Assembly (NCBI RefSeq): GCF_033115175.1
Contig: NC_084830.1
Coordinates: forward strand, 44,647,409-44,711,408
Direction: 5' to 3'
DNA: 64,000 nucleotides
Source of the DNA: Lepus europaeus
Taxonomy: Eukaryota > Chordata > Mammalia > Lagomorpha > Leporidae
Below are positions 1-10,984 of the stretch, piece by piece (within the stretch, counting starts at the first letter, position 1; each line of letters opens with the position of its first letter). The notes beneath the pieces are model-generated. The model made no database searches. It was given only the letters and a program-made list of their open reading frames with translations, and had not been told where the DNA came from. Both the position numbers and the translations under genes were made by a program.

Positions 1-299
1 GTAATTGTCAAAGGTAGATGAAATTAAAATTATTAAGAAGAAAGAATGTATGTGGCTGCCAATGAATTACTTACTAGTCTCACAATGACATAAGGCTCAA
101 ATGAAATAATATGCATGGAAAGGTACTATGAAAGTGTACTTGCAAAATCACCCGCCTTTTCACTTGTTTTTAGCTTAGAAATGCACTGAGGTTATATGGT
201 GACAGTGATGGCCATGGAAGGCCAGTGTGGAAGCAGATGGCAAACAGGCAGTAGCGAATGTTAAGCTGCATAAATAAGCTGGCCTCCATCTAATACAGC

Positions 300-920
300 A
301 CTGCACAGACGTAAAAAGAATGAGGCTACCCTGGGTACATGTCCTTCAAGATACTATGTAGAATAAAAGCAAGACTCAGAAATATATAGTATGCCCATAT
401 GGGTAAACAAAATCCAAGATGAGTGTTTGGCGTCGTACTTACGATATCACTTGGGATGCCCACAGCCTGTAGCAGACTGCCTGGATTCAAGTTCCGGCTC
501 TGCTCTGAATTCTAGCTTTCTGCGAATTTGCACCCTGGGAGGCAGTAGGTGGTGGCCCAAGTACTTTGGTCCCTGCCACCCACACAGAAGACCTGACTGA
601 GGTCCCAGCTCCTGATTTCAGCCTGGCCCAGGCCCAGCTATTGCAGGCTTTTAGGGAAACTATCAGATGGTAGCTATCTCTGTCTGTCTGTCTATCATCT
701 ATCTGTCTGTCTGTCTACCTACCTATCTCTATCTCTTACAAATAAGTTTTCTAAAAAATCCTATTCAAATTCAGACACAGTACACAATCTCAAAAAAAAA
801 AAAAAAAAACCCTTGGAACTAGTATTGTGGTCACCTTTGAGGAGGGAAGCTAATGGGTCACCAAGGTGTGTGAGATGTGTCACTTCCCACTGAATTTTTA
901 CCACCTCCACATGTCACCCG
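300..920 (+). repeat. Ancient LINE-1 (L1M-type) 3' fragment, split by a SINE
   Basis: The text at 300-400 (AAAGAATGAGG, then ATGTCCTTCAAGATACTATG) and at 775-920 (GTGGTCACCTTTGAGGAGGG) follows the order of a common old L1 3' region. The CSINE at about 425-765 interrupts it. The assignment is from memory of that consensus and the copy is badly decayed. Confidence 0.4.
425..765 (+). repeat. CSINE, old divergent copy
   Basis: It carries GGCCCAAGTACTTTGGTCCC and CCCAGCTCCTGATTTCAGCC, typical of the C-repeat body, and then a CTGT/CTAT-rich tail at 675-740 that has grown into a microsatellite. The tRNA-like head is barely recognisable. Confidence 0.7.
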
Positions 921-1156
921 TTTGAAACAAAATTAAAACCTGAGCAAGTTCATCAACACAAGACACTGTTCGATGAGATAAAGAAATGACATATCTGGAG
1001 AGAAGCCTGATACACGCAGCAAATCTGGATTTCACAAAGGACACAACTGGGAGTCAGGAAGACTTTTTAAAGTGTATTCAATGGATTGACGCTACTTTAT
1101 TATTCGAAGTTTAGAAAACTGGTGTTTTAATCCCTCCTTCTTAGGAATCTCTTTTT

Positions 1157-1164
1157 TTAAAGAT

Positions 1165-1195
<31 letters not shown>

Positions 1196-1520
1196 TATAT
1201 TTGAAAGGCAGAGTTACAGGACAGTGAGGGGGGAGGTGGGGAAGAGAGAGAGATTTTCCATCTACTGGTTCACTCCCCAAATATCCCCAATGGCCGGGAC
1301 TGGGCCAGGCTGAAGCCAGGAACCGGGAACTCCATCCGAGTCTCCCATGTGGGTGCAGGGACCCAAGTACTTGGGCCATCTTCCACTACTTTCCCAGGTA
1401 CATTAATTAGGAGGGAGCTGGATTGGAAGTGGAGCAGCCAGGACTTGAACGGGTGCTCATATGGGATGCTGGCATTGCACATGGTGGCTTTTGCCTGCTG
1501 TGCCACAATTCTGGCCCCAG
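1157..1520 (-). repeat. CSINE, near full length
   Basis: It is inverted. It starts with AAAGATTTATTTATTTATTT (tail complement, expanded to about eight ATTT units) and ends with the head complement CTGTGCCACAATTCTGGCCC. The internal GGTGCAGGGACCCAAGTACT is conserved. Confidence 0.92.
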
Positions 1521-1546
1521 GAACCTAATTTTAAAAAGTTATCTTG

Positions 1547-1869
1547 GGTCTGGTGCTGTGGCGAAGTGGGTAAAGCTGCCTCCTGCAGTGCCAGCATCCT
1601 ACATGTATGCCGGTTCGAGTCCTGGCTGCTCCACTTTTAATCCAGTTCTCTGCTATGGCCTGGGAAGGCAATAGAAGATGACCCAAGTCCTTGGCCCCCG
1701 CACCCATGTGGGAGACCCGGAAGAAGCTTCTGGCTTCGGATCAGCACAGCTCCAGCCATTGCAACCATCTGGAGAGTGAACCCGTGGATGAAAGACCTCT
1801 CTCTCTGCCTCTGCCTCTCTGTAACTCTGCCTCTCAACTTAATAAATGAATCTTAAAAAAAAAAAAAAG
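1547..1869 (+). repeat. CSINE, near full length
   Basis: The head is GGTGCTGTGGCGAAGTGGGT, a pol III box A-like tRNA relic. A box B-like GGTTCGAGTCC lies at about 1613, and the tail is TTAATAAATGAATCTT plus an A-run. It lies 25 bases from the preceding inverted copy, making a potential hairpin pair. Confidence 0.92.
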
Positions 1870-2644
1870 ATAATCTTTTTTTTGCCAAAGAAAGGATAGG
1901 AGTAACCAATAATTTTCCTCTAAGTTCTTATATATATATGGTTTTTATTACTTTGCTTTTATTACAATGTTTAATAATGTATGTTGTTTTCATATTAAAA
2001 GTCTTCAATGAATATAGCTTTAAAAATTGTGTATCTAATTACTGTCTGCACAAAATATTACAGAATAAAGTATTACATTGGAGGGAACTTATTGTGGCTT
2101 CTGCAGGACCCTGAATAGCTGTGGTCAAGCTTGTGTGAGAAGTCAGATGCTGTTTGCCCTCAGAAACCAGTTCAGAACCTAAATCATTTGGTTCAAAAAA
2201 AGTGGGAAATTGGTGCCTTCAAGTTGTATGAGTGAACAGACAAACCGCCATTGCAGGTTGGGATCGATACTCAGCAGTGGCCTCCGTGGTGAACTGGTTG
2301 GATTAAGTTTAGAATTGTGCTATCTGAAAAATTCCACACATCTAAGTGTTTCTCGGGTTCCTAACTATATATAAATGAGCAGCTTTCAGTGGTGCTGGGA
2401 AGGGCGAGTCCCCCCTTCCCCTCTCCTTCCATGGCCACCCCTCACACACCCGTCCCTTCCTCCATCATTTTGTGCAAACCTACAGTGATGGCAGGAACAT
2501 ACTCCTGCCATAGGTTTCTGATGTGACTTTTAAAAATAATAATAATAAGATCCCCTTGGAATTCTAGATTCTAGAGCAGAGTAACTAACCTCCTACAGCC
2601 AAGTCAGTATTCATTTTGTTACTTCTGCTCTCAGGAAGGCAATA

Positions 2645-2720
2645 GGTGGCAGTGGTTTAAGGTGCACGGTTCCAGAGTGTCCAATCTCAAGTCAGCTCAC
2701 TGTGTGAAAACCCTCCAGAG
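2645..2720 (+). repeat. Possible MIR fragment
   Basis: GGCAGTGGTTTAAGGTGCAC, then a CAGAGTG and CTGTGTGAA order, resembles the MIR 5' half. The match is weak. Confidence 0.35.
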
Positions 2721-3115
2721 AAGAGTGGGTGCAGAGCCCACGGGCCTTGCAGTCTAGATCCAGATCCACGGCGCACTTGCTGGCCCATATGGAAACAGTC
2801 AGCATGGCTGTGTGCTCGCATCTCTGTAAGCACGTGCTGAGCTGCCCCATCTTGGGAGCAAGCTGCACTGAAAAGGCCAGGCTTCGTGGGGAACAGCAGA
2901 GTGAAATCGGAAGCTAGGGCCTGCCCCATCCTTTCCCTCACCTTGTGCTCCCTTGAAGGTGATCTCTGCTGCCACCTGGGGATGGCTGATGTTTTGATGG
3001 AAGGCACTGTTGGTTCTTCTACGAGCAATGCTCAGGCTCTCGGTGATGTTTGCATCAACAAAAGGCTCTAAGGGTCCCTTTTCAATTTGATTTGTCTTTT
3101 CCATTTTGTTTAAAG

Positions 3116-3237
3116 GAATGGCATTGGCATTTGCGGGAACATACTTATTGGTGAACTTTGCTCCAAATGCGACTCAGGCCATTTCAGCGAGAACAGTGCA
3201 GTATTTCTTGGTCGGCTGGCAATTCCTGATCTATGTG
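3116..3237 (+). CDS. NIPAL2: NIPAL2 coding exon (first in window): NIPA-like domain protein 2
   Basis: NIPAL2 is a multi-pass membrane protein of the NIPA family (Pfam Mg_trans_NIPA, drug/metabolite transporter superfamily). Relatives NIPA1 and NIPA2 move Mg2+; the substrate of NIPAL2 itself is less certain. The exon encodes GMALAFAGTYLLVNFAP, a hydrophobic helix, then NATQAISARTVQYFLVGWQF, the start of the next helix. This closely matches human NIPAL2 as I remember it. The acceptor is TTTAAAG; the first two bases complete a Gly codon begun in an upstream exon outside the window. The donor is GTG|GTAAGA, phase 0, and joins exactly to ILEILLF in the next exon. The open frame extends past the donor to 3315, but that part is intron. 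The seven exons here give the C-terminal 238 residues, with about six membrane helices. Confidence 0.95.
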
Positions 3238-3712
3238 GTAAGAATTCTAAACGTTTTACTGTCCCTGAAGCTTTATCTTCCAGACCCCTGGAACACGCAG
3301 GCAGTAGAAAACTGATACCATCTTTTCTTTTCAGCTCTGATGACTTATTAAAATGCAGATATATCTGACCAATACCAAAATATTTGAAACACTAAGTTAA
3401 CAACAGAAATGCCAGAGTTTTTGAAGTACTGAGTTAGCATCTTCAAAGAAGTTTCCTTTGAAATCACCGCAGCAGGTTATCTGACAGAAGCAGTAACACT
3501 GTGCCGAGAGATGCATAAAAGGAAAAATGAACTCATCTGACTCAGAGCTGTGAAGCCATAGACTGAGATAGTTTATCTGATACAGTGGCTCTACGTGGCA
3601 GGGATAAGGACAGAACATGATCAAAAATGGCTGAAGTGTAACTTGTCACAGAAGTCCATTTAGATAGGAGAATAAGAATGTTCTAGGAAGGGCAGGTAGT
3701 AAGAAGAAATCT

Positions 3713-4057
3713 GAGCCAGCACCATGGCTCAATAGGCTAATCCTCCGCCTGCGGCGCCGGCACACCGGGTTCTAGTCCCGGTCGGGGCGCCGGATTCTAT
3801 CCCGGTTGCCCCTCTTCCAGGCCAGCTCGCTGCTATGGCCTGGGAGTGCAGTGGAGGATGGCCCAAGTGCTTGGGCCCTGCACCCGCATGGGAGACCAGG
3901 AGAAGCACCTGGCTCCTGCCTTCGGATCAGCACAATGCACCGGCCGCTGCGGCCATTGGAGGGTGAACCAACGGCAAAGGAAGACCTTTCTCTCTGTCTC
4001 TCTCTCTCTCACTGTCCACTCTGCCTGTCAAAAAAAAAAAAAGAAAAGAAAAAAGAA
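3713..4057 (+). repeat. CSINE, young subfamily
   Basis: The head reads GGCTCAATAGGCTAATCCTC, followed by CACCGGGTTCTAGTCCCGGT and the subfamily-specific GGGGCGCCGGATTCTATCCC. It ends CTGTCCACTCTGCCTGTC plus an A-rich tail, without the AAATAAAT tail of older copies. CpGs are well kept, suggesting recent insertion. Confidence 0.94.
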
Positions 4058-4242
4058 ATCTGAGATGCTCTAGCTGAGCATTGAGTCCAGAACTAGGTTG
4101 GTAAAACAGTTGTGAATTCAGTCTGAAAAATCAAAGTGCACACTTTTAAGATTAACTGTGACCTCAAAGCACCACCAAGTCCGGTCCTCAAATAGACAAA
4201 ATAGTATAATCCTACTTTATTGCTCAGTATATAAAAGCACAA

Positions 4243-4353
4243 CAATTTTGTCTACAGGGACCCGTTTATTGGTGAGCTTTGCTCTAAGTGTACTGAGGAT
4301 ATGACAGCAGCAGTCTGAGTCTGTGTGACAAGAATTCTGACCCTTGGAACACA
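4243..4353 (+). pseudogene. NIPAL2: Decayed duplicate of NIPAL2 exon 3116-3237 with flanks
   Basis: TTTATTGGTGAGCTTTGCTC matches the live exon's CTTATTGGTGAACTTTGCTC. The acceptor flank ATTTTGTCTACAG matches ATTTTGTTTAAAG. The donor flank CTGTGTGACAAGAATTCT matches CTATGTGGTAAGAATTCT at 15 of 18 positions, with the donor GT changed to AC. GACCCTTGGAACAC after it matches GACCCCTGGAACAC downstream of the live donor. Part of the exon is deleted and the remaining frame has TGA stops. Because intron flanks are shared, it is a genomic duplication, not a retrocopy. It cannot act as an alternative exon as it stands. Confidence 0.72.
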
Positions 4354-4559
4354 GGTGTTCCCAGGTCTTTTATCTTTATAGTCTCTTGTCTCTTACCCTA
4401 CAAGGTAGTCAGGTTTCTCTGTTGCTACTGTTTTTTTTATTATTATTATTTTTACTACCCTTTAATGAACTATCCTATGTCCGTTTCTCCATTCACCACC
4501 AAAAATGTGTTCAAATAATATCCTCTTGCTGGCCCTGTCCACTTTCTCAGCTCCCTACA

Positions 4560-4748
4560 CAGGGGTGGGGAACACCCAGCCCACGGAATCATTTGGTCTG
4601 GCCCCAACAAGACAACCGACTGCAGGTGGGACTTGAACTTCTATAAATACCGCAGGCTAGTTTTTAAGTTGGTAATTCTGTCTGGCACGAGAAGGATGTG
4701 ATAAATACTCACAGGGCCCTTGGCAGGGAAAAGGTTCCCCACCCCCTG
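4560..4748. mobile_element. hAT-like MITE with 15-bp terminal inverted repeats
   Basis: The left end CAGGGGTGGGGAAC and the right end GTTCCCCACCCCCTG are inverted copies differing by one extra base. The 189-bp interior has no open frame. The end sequence resembles old mammalian hAT MITEs. I could not confirm an 8-bp target duplication. Confidence 0.7.
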
Positions 4749-4990
4749 TAGATCCCTCCCCACAAAGCGCTAACAGAGTTGCTTTTTTCCGCCTTGATTC
4801 TTCTTGAATCTGAGCGCCTTGCTCCGTGGCCCGTCGTCTTCCTGGGACATCTCTTCCTGGGCTTCCTCAGTGTGTTTTCTCCCTTTCTCTGCTTTCTCTC
4901 TGACTAATCCACCCCAGGCTCTTGGTGGGCATCTCCTACTTTCCTGCCAGCCTCTTGCATCTGTTTATGGCACGTACTCTTGCAGGGTCT

Positions 4991-5332
4991 TTAAAAAAAA
5001 AAAAAGATTTATTTGTTTTATTTGAAAGTCAGAGTTACACAAAGAGAGAAGGAAAGGCAGAGAAAGAGAGAGAGAGGTCTTCCATCTGCTGGTTCACTCC
5101 CCAGTTGGTAGCAGCGGCTGCCAGTCCTAAGCCAGGAGTTAGGAGCTTCTTCCCGGTCTCCCATGCAGGTACAGGGGCCCAAGGACTTGAGCCATCTTCT
5201 ACTGCTTTCCCAGGCCGTAGCAGAGAGCTGGATCAGAAGAGGAGCAGCTGGGACATGAACTGGTGCCCATTTGGGATGTCTGCAGTGCAGGCGGCAGCTT
5301 TACTTGATACACAACAGCGCCAGCCTGCTCTT
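4991..5332 (-). repeat. CSINE, full length
   Basis: It is inverted. It begins with an A-run plus GATTTATTTGTTTTATTTGA and ends ACAACAGCGCCAGCCTGCT. GGTTCACTCCCCAGTTGGTA marks the CT-tail junction. Confidence 0.92.
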
Positions 5333-6654
5333 GTAGGGGCTTTTAAATGACCACTCCCCATCCCACCATCGTCCTCCTCCCAGATCCTGCCTAGCTCTCC
5401 TGCCCCAGTCTTTCCTGAACACCAGGTCTGTGTTCTCATTAGCCCACTGTTGACTCACCCGTGCCTGACATGCCATGGGTTCCCCAAATACAGCACATGA
5501 AGCACCAACCTCACTGTCTTCTCCCCGGCCTCTCTCCTCTCAGCCTCCCACATCAGAAGCCTGAGCTACACGTGACTTTTCCCACACCCTCGTTCTGCAT
5601 CCCCACCCCCATCCTGTTGGGTACTCTGAAGTCTCTTGAACTTGGCCCCTCTTTCTGCATTCCCCTCACCATTGCATGAATTCAAGCTTTCGCCATCTCT
5701 TGCTTAAATGATCCAGCAGCCTCTTAATAAGTTTTTTGCCTCTACTGCTGACCATGAACACTGCAGCTACAAACCCAGTCACAGCAACACGCCCATCCAG
5801 CCATGTAGCTGTCATGTCTGTCTACTGTCCCCCGCCTCCTCTGACCCACGACTTCATCCTCTTACCACCCCCTGCACCCTCACCCCAGTGTGCACAGCCC
5901 AAACATGATCCCCACAGTGAAATACTGCCCAATGAGCTGATCCATTTTCTGAGCTTTGCACGGGCCATGTTCTGTTTGATTTTCTTTTTACCTGTAAACT
6001 TTACTCTAGCAAACCATGCACTTCTTCAGGGCAAGAACTCTTCCTGGCTGATCAGTCCATTGTTCAGCTTACCAGTCCTAATGCCCTGCCAACTTAAACA
6101 CCTGTTACTTGTGTGTTATGGCCCTGGCTCCCGTTCTCGTGGACTGTACTTCCGCCCTAGCTTTGTCACTTCCTCCTCCTTCCCTTACGCCTGCCCTCCC
6201 TCAGCCTCAGCCTGTGGGACTGGACTTCCCAACTGAGCCTCCTTTGTGGCTGTCATACTTTGTGCCTCGTGTCTGCCCATGTAGCTTCCCACTTGTCCAC
6301 TGTGTTCAGTTCTTTAATGATCACAGCTTTCATCGATCAACTTAGAAGCGCTGGAGGGGATTTTAATCTCTGCGATTTACTTAGGCTCTTTGTACTTTGT
6401 TGGCTGTTTCATGATAGCCCAGACTTGAAGCTCTACCAACACATTACTAGTTCCTGCCTACAGGCAAAACAAGTTCTCATCCAGTAAGAAAAGAGTGATG
6501 TAACTGGTGGCCAGAAAAGCGATAGCCTGACTTGAATCCTTTGGAGATTAAAGATGCATCAAGACTTATTTCCCGGAATAAACAGCATTGTTTGATGATG
6601 AGATGCCTTGTTTTGTTTTAACACCAGAGAAAATATTTGAAAAGAACCATACTA

Positions 6655-6991
6655 CTTTTTTAAATATTTCATTTATTTATTTGAAAGTAGAGTTACAGAT
6701 AGTAACACAGAGAGGGAGAGATAGACAGAAATGTCTTCCATCTGCTGGTTCACTCCCCAAATGGCTGCAATGGCTGGAGCTGAGCCCATCTGAAGCCAGT
6801 AGCCAGGAGCTTCTTCCAGATCTCCCACATGGGTGCAGGGGCCCAAGTACTTGGGCCATTTTCTACTGATTTCCCAGGCCATAGCAGAGAACTGGATCAG
6901 AAGAGGAGCAGCCAGGACTAGAACCGGTGCCTATATGGGATGCCGGCACTGCAGGCAGATGATTAACCTACTGCACAATAGCATTGGCCCC
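6655..6991 (-). repeat. CSINE, full length
   Basis: The tail complement AAATATTTCATTTATTTATT is at the left and the head complement CACAATAGCATTGGCCCC at the right. GGGCCCAAGTACTTGGGCCA is intact inside. Confidence 0.93.
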
Positions 6992-8481
6992 CATACTGCT
7001 TTTTAATTCAACCTTCCATTTCCACAAAAAATACTATGAAATTCTTTACATTTTGCCATTTGTCAAAATCAACCCTTAAATTCAGCCATTTGCACTCATC
7101 CATTCAACTGATTAGACGCCTAGTACAGAGAAGAATTCCTACAGCAGGGACTTGACAGCTCCAGGAGAGACTGTACTTAAGAATGTGTGAAAGTAAATGC
7201 CACAGAGAAAAACGTAAACAATGCTGAGTATTTATAAGATAGCATAAACTAAGCCTTTACTGAAGTCACATTTGAATAGCGCTGTCGGCATTAGACCCAG
7301 CAAGGGGAGGAATCTATATTGCGCTTGTTTGGAATTTAACCCATTATTTAGTTCCCTCTCGAAGACTTTCAGAGAGATGGATTAGATACCAACATCTTCT
7401 GCAGAAGATCCGTTTAAGTCTGCTAAACCTCTAAGTCAGGAATATTTAATCCTCAGGTGTAGCAAGTTCTTTGCTTTTCCTGCAAACCATGAGGGCAAGG
7501 ATGGCAGTTACAGTAATTAAACAAATCTTCAATGTCTAGTTCACCGATCTGTGAACTATGCCAGGTGTAAATACAGAATTACCTTGCAAGAGTATTCAAA
7601 TAACTTATAAAATGAACAAAAATATCTGAAAGTCAGAGTCAGTTTTATATTTCCCCAAAACGGGATTGTAAAACTGCCGTCCAGACTGGCTCATGGCTCT
7701 GTTCTCCCCTGGTGACCTGGACCAGAGGGGCGTCTGTTTCACCTTCCAGCTGCCCACGGAAACAAGGCCCTGGAGGTGAGCTTCTGATCTGACGCTGCTT
7801 GAGGTTCAAGGCCCAACCAGCTGGAGCAAGAGCCCAAGGCACGGCCTCTTCGAGAAACTCATGGTCTCTTTCAGGGTTCTTAGGAAAGAGGCAGGTTTCC
7901 ATGTGTTCCTGGGTGCCCGGGGCTGAATGGACCACGAGGAGCCTTAGTTGAGCGACACCTACTAAGATGTCCTGCAGAGCTGGAGCGGCCCTGGGCCTCC
8001 ATGACTTCATGTTCTTTGGCAGGCTTGCCCGTGGCCACTGTGCCCGCCCAGATTTTCCGAAGGACTATTCAAATCGAAACCTCTGTTGTGAACACAAAAT
8101 CCTCTGCACGGGGCTCGTTCTCTCCCTGCCAGACAGAAGATGAAATCAGCAGAAGCAGGGGCCAAGCCTGTGGTCGGTGTCATTCTATACCCAAAACCGC
8201 CAGCCACGTCGACCTTTCCAGCAGATGTGCTTCGAAACCCACCAGCAGGTGTTAAAAACCTGAAAGCCGGGGGGAAGCTGTGTGTTTTTACAAGACATCG
8301 GTATCTGCTGCGTGACGTTCATGTGCTTCGCTGTGTGAAAGCACGCAGGACCAGTGTCTCTGCGCCAGGGCACAGCCCTGCCGTCCCAGAGCCCACACGC
8401 CCTGGCCACTGAGTCCTGCACAGCATTGCTCTCTCTGCCTCGGGCACCGTTATCTTCTGCCTCTGGTGGGCGGGGACACCT

Positions 8482-8526
8482 AAGCTTAAGGAGGTCATGT
8501 GACTTGCCCCAAAGCACATAAATGTT
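8482..8526 (-). repeat. MIR fragment, left half (interrupted by MITE)
   Basis: GTCATGTGACTTGCCCCAAA is the reversed MIR core. Its continuation, GAGTGGCAGGGCCAGGATTG, resumes after the mariner-like insertion at about 8757. Confidence 0.6.
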
Positions 8527-8756
8527 AGGGGGCTTCAAAAAGTTCGTGGAAAAGGAAATTAAAAGATAAGCTTATTTTGGTGCAAAAACTTTTTTTTTGC
8601 GATCCCTGCATAGTTTTTTTCACATTATACATTTTTTTCCATGAACTTTTTGAAGATCCTTTCATAGAATAGGTTTCGAAGGCTTTTTTGCACCCAAATA
8701 AACCCATCTTCATTCTATTTTTCTACATACTTTTTTTTTTTTTTTTTGAAATACCC
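8527..8756. mobile_element. Palindromic mariner-like MITE, plus half of a second copy
   Basis: GGGGCTTCAAAAAGTTCGTG at the left pairs with CATGAACTTTTTGAAGATCC ending at about 8662, and TA precedes the left end as expected for Tc1/mariner insertion. Inside is TTATTTTGGTGCAAAAACTT. From about 8680 a second right half follows (TTTTTTGCACCCAAATAAAC, then a T-run and GAAATACCC), so two related copies are joined. Confidence 0.7.
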
Positions 8757-8812
8757 TGTGCTGAGTGGCAGGGCCAGGATTGCAAACCAGGCTGGCCCAC
8801 TGTGGACACTCA
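8757..8812 (-). repeat. MIR fragment, right half
   Basis: CTGAGTGGCAGGGCCAGGAT and TTGCAAACCAGGCTGGCCC continue the reversed MIR that starts at 8482. Confidence 0.6.
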
Positions 8813-9214
8813 ATCCTATGCCCTGCCCCGGGTACCTCTCCTGGCAGAATGATGAACGCTGACCCCCAAGGGGCAAATCTTTGTCCATACCTGACCTTCA
8901 GGAGGGCCTCGGCTGAGCCCAGCCCTTTGGGACAAAGAAGCGGTATCAGGAGCTAAGCTTTCAGCAAAGAGCTTGGCGAGAGAAGGTGAGCTAACCTTGG
9001 GTCAGAGTGTGGCTCTGGCAGTGAGGCAGCGGCACTGACATTTTGTGTCTCTTTGCCACCTCATCCCATGCATTTCCAGTGCTCTGTGTACCATAGGAAA
9101 CAGGATGATTTGTGTCTGTCTTTATGTTAGAGAATCCATTCACAATCAATTCAGAAAACTCACCCTGAGCTTTCTGTTCTCTGCCAAGATGCCAGGGGTC
9201 CGAGACCCGAAATC

Positions 9215-9650
9215 GTTTTCTGTGACTTCCACAATAAATTGTCACCACCTTAGTGGCTTACGACAACACCCCTTTACGAGCCTACAGCTTTGTGGGGCAG
9301 AAGTCTGACACAGGTCTCGTTGGAGCACAGTCAAGGTGCTGGCAGGGCTGTGCTCCTCGCTGGAGTCTCCAGGGAAGAATCGATTTCCTTGCCTCTTCCA
9401 GCTTCTGGGGGCCGCCAGCATTCCTTGGCCCGGGTCTGTCTCACGTTGCAACACTCTCTGACCGCAGCTGGGAACGTTCTTGGGCCCACTTGGATCTTCC
9501 GGGATAATCTCCCCGTCTCACGGTCCGTAATCTTCATCCCAGCTGCAGAGCCCCTCTGCCGTGTGAAGTAACGTGGGCACAGGTTTTCGAGATTTAGGAT
9601 GTGGACCCTGGGCTGGGGCGTGTGTGCGGGGAGGGGGTGTGGCGGTGTCA
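9215..9650 (-). repeat. MLT1-like LTR fragment, reversed
   Basis: TTAGTGGCTTACGACAACAC, GGGGCAGAAGTCTGACACAG, CAGCTTCTGGGGGCCGCCAG and GGGATAATCTCCCCGTCTCA follow in the order of the complement of a MaLR (MLT1-class) LTR. There is no internal coding region. Confidence 0.6.
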
Positions 9651-10984
9651 TGAACCCTGCTGAGCCTCAGTTTCCTCCCTTGTAGACCTGGAGATGTTCT
9701 AATAGTGCCTCGCTCCTAAAGCGGTTGTGAGGAGCCAGTAAGTTAGCTCCAGGAAAGCCCTCGAGAGCAAGCACAGCCCGCACTGGGCATGCAGGAAGCG
9801 CCACTGAAATTTCTGAACTTGGAGACAGCAGTCAGGAAGGCAGCATCCTCCCGGGGCCCAGCAGCCGGGGGAAATCGCAGCTCCTGGGACTGTCTGCAGA
9901 TGCACTGCTATTTCCAGAAAGAAAAAAAAAAAAAAAAAACCACGCAGTAGAAAGTGAATTACCATAAATTCATAGGGCTTGACTATTTTATTCCTGGGAG
10001 CTGTGCGACCTCCTGCCACAAGACAGAACCCAGAGCCGCGGGAGTCATGCCGTGAATAATGAGAACTCGTGTTTTATTTCTCGGAAGCTGCGGAAAGGCA
10101 TTTGAAGAAAAAGTCCTGCATGGGTTTTCGAACTGGTAACAGCTACCTTCATCCCCCCCATCCTGCAAATGAAGAGTGGGCTTGCCGGTAGACGCAGCCA
10201 GCACACTGTGTGTGTGAGTGCGGGAAGAGCTTCGCGCCTCCGTGTAGCGTCTGCAGCAGCAGACCTGGGGTGAGGGGCATCCAGGCAGAGCCCACATTTC
10301 TGTTCCCAGCGGTGAGCGGGACAGAGAGGAGGACGCCCCGCGTTCTGATGGCAGCTTTAGGGAAGGCAAGGGAATAGGACTTTAATGGCTTTTGTAATCG
10401 AGTCAATTAAATTAAGGTCCTGGAAAATAAGCCCTATAAAGAAAAGTGAAAATAATCGGTTTCATTTGCCAGCAGGGGAAAACAGACTGAAGAATGATTT
10501 AATCTTCTGTGGCGAGATGGAAAGGTTTCTAAATGGGGACGGCAGGGTCTTCCCGCTTCCCTGCCCACAGAGGGATTAAAGGAGAAAGCCAATCGGCGAG
10601 CAGAATCTGGAACTGAAGCAGACTGAAGGGCTCCCCGAATCACATGCACTCCTGGAACGAAGGGAGTCCCAAATGCCAGAGGTTTTTTTTTTTTTTAAGA
10701 AAAAAATTCCCGGTGATGCTTTTACTTGTCTGTGTCAGAAAAACAAACATTCACTTTGATGATTTCAGTCCAGGGACACCATCTCTTATCGAAAGAGTGT
10801 TAATGATAGCTTACGTTCAGCTTTTGGTCAGGGCTGCAAAAAATACTAAAAATAAAACTGAGAACTTAAAATTACACTAGACTTTTCTTAAGGGGTGAGA
10901 AAACTTCAGGCTTTCAGTCAACTAATATGTGTTGGACACTCAATTTATTAGATATTAGGTCTTTTTGGCAAATCGTTCATAATA

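Larger units (their letters stand above)
1..3115 (+). other. NIPAL2: NIPAL2 intron (upstream part, 5' end outside window)
   Basis: This non-coding stretch ends in an acceptor (pyrimidine-rich run, then AAAG) directly before the first exon in the window. It holds three CSINEs, weak L1M-like sequence at about 300-400 and 775-920, and a possible MIR at about 2645-2720. I see no exon in it. The stretch 1870-2640 has no feature I recognise beyond AT-rich unique sequence. Confidence 0.75.

Noticed and set aside
1547..1630. tRNA gene at CSINE heads
   Set aside because: Box A and B-like motifs are part of the tRNA-derived SINE head. There is no cloverleaf with intact acceptor stem.
3238..3315. Extension of the first NIPAL2 frame past the donor
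   Set aside because: GTAAGA at 3238 and the exact join to the exon at 12333 show that it is intron.
5340..6650. C-rich stretch with several overlapping plus-strand frames, considered as a gene
   Set aside because: It lacks splice signals at frame edges and any known protein motif. It may be an old repeat but I cannot name one.
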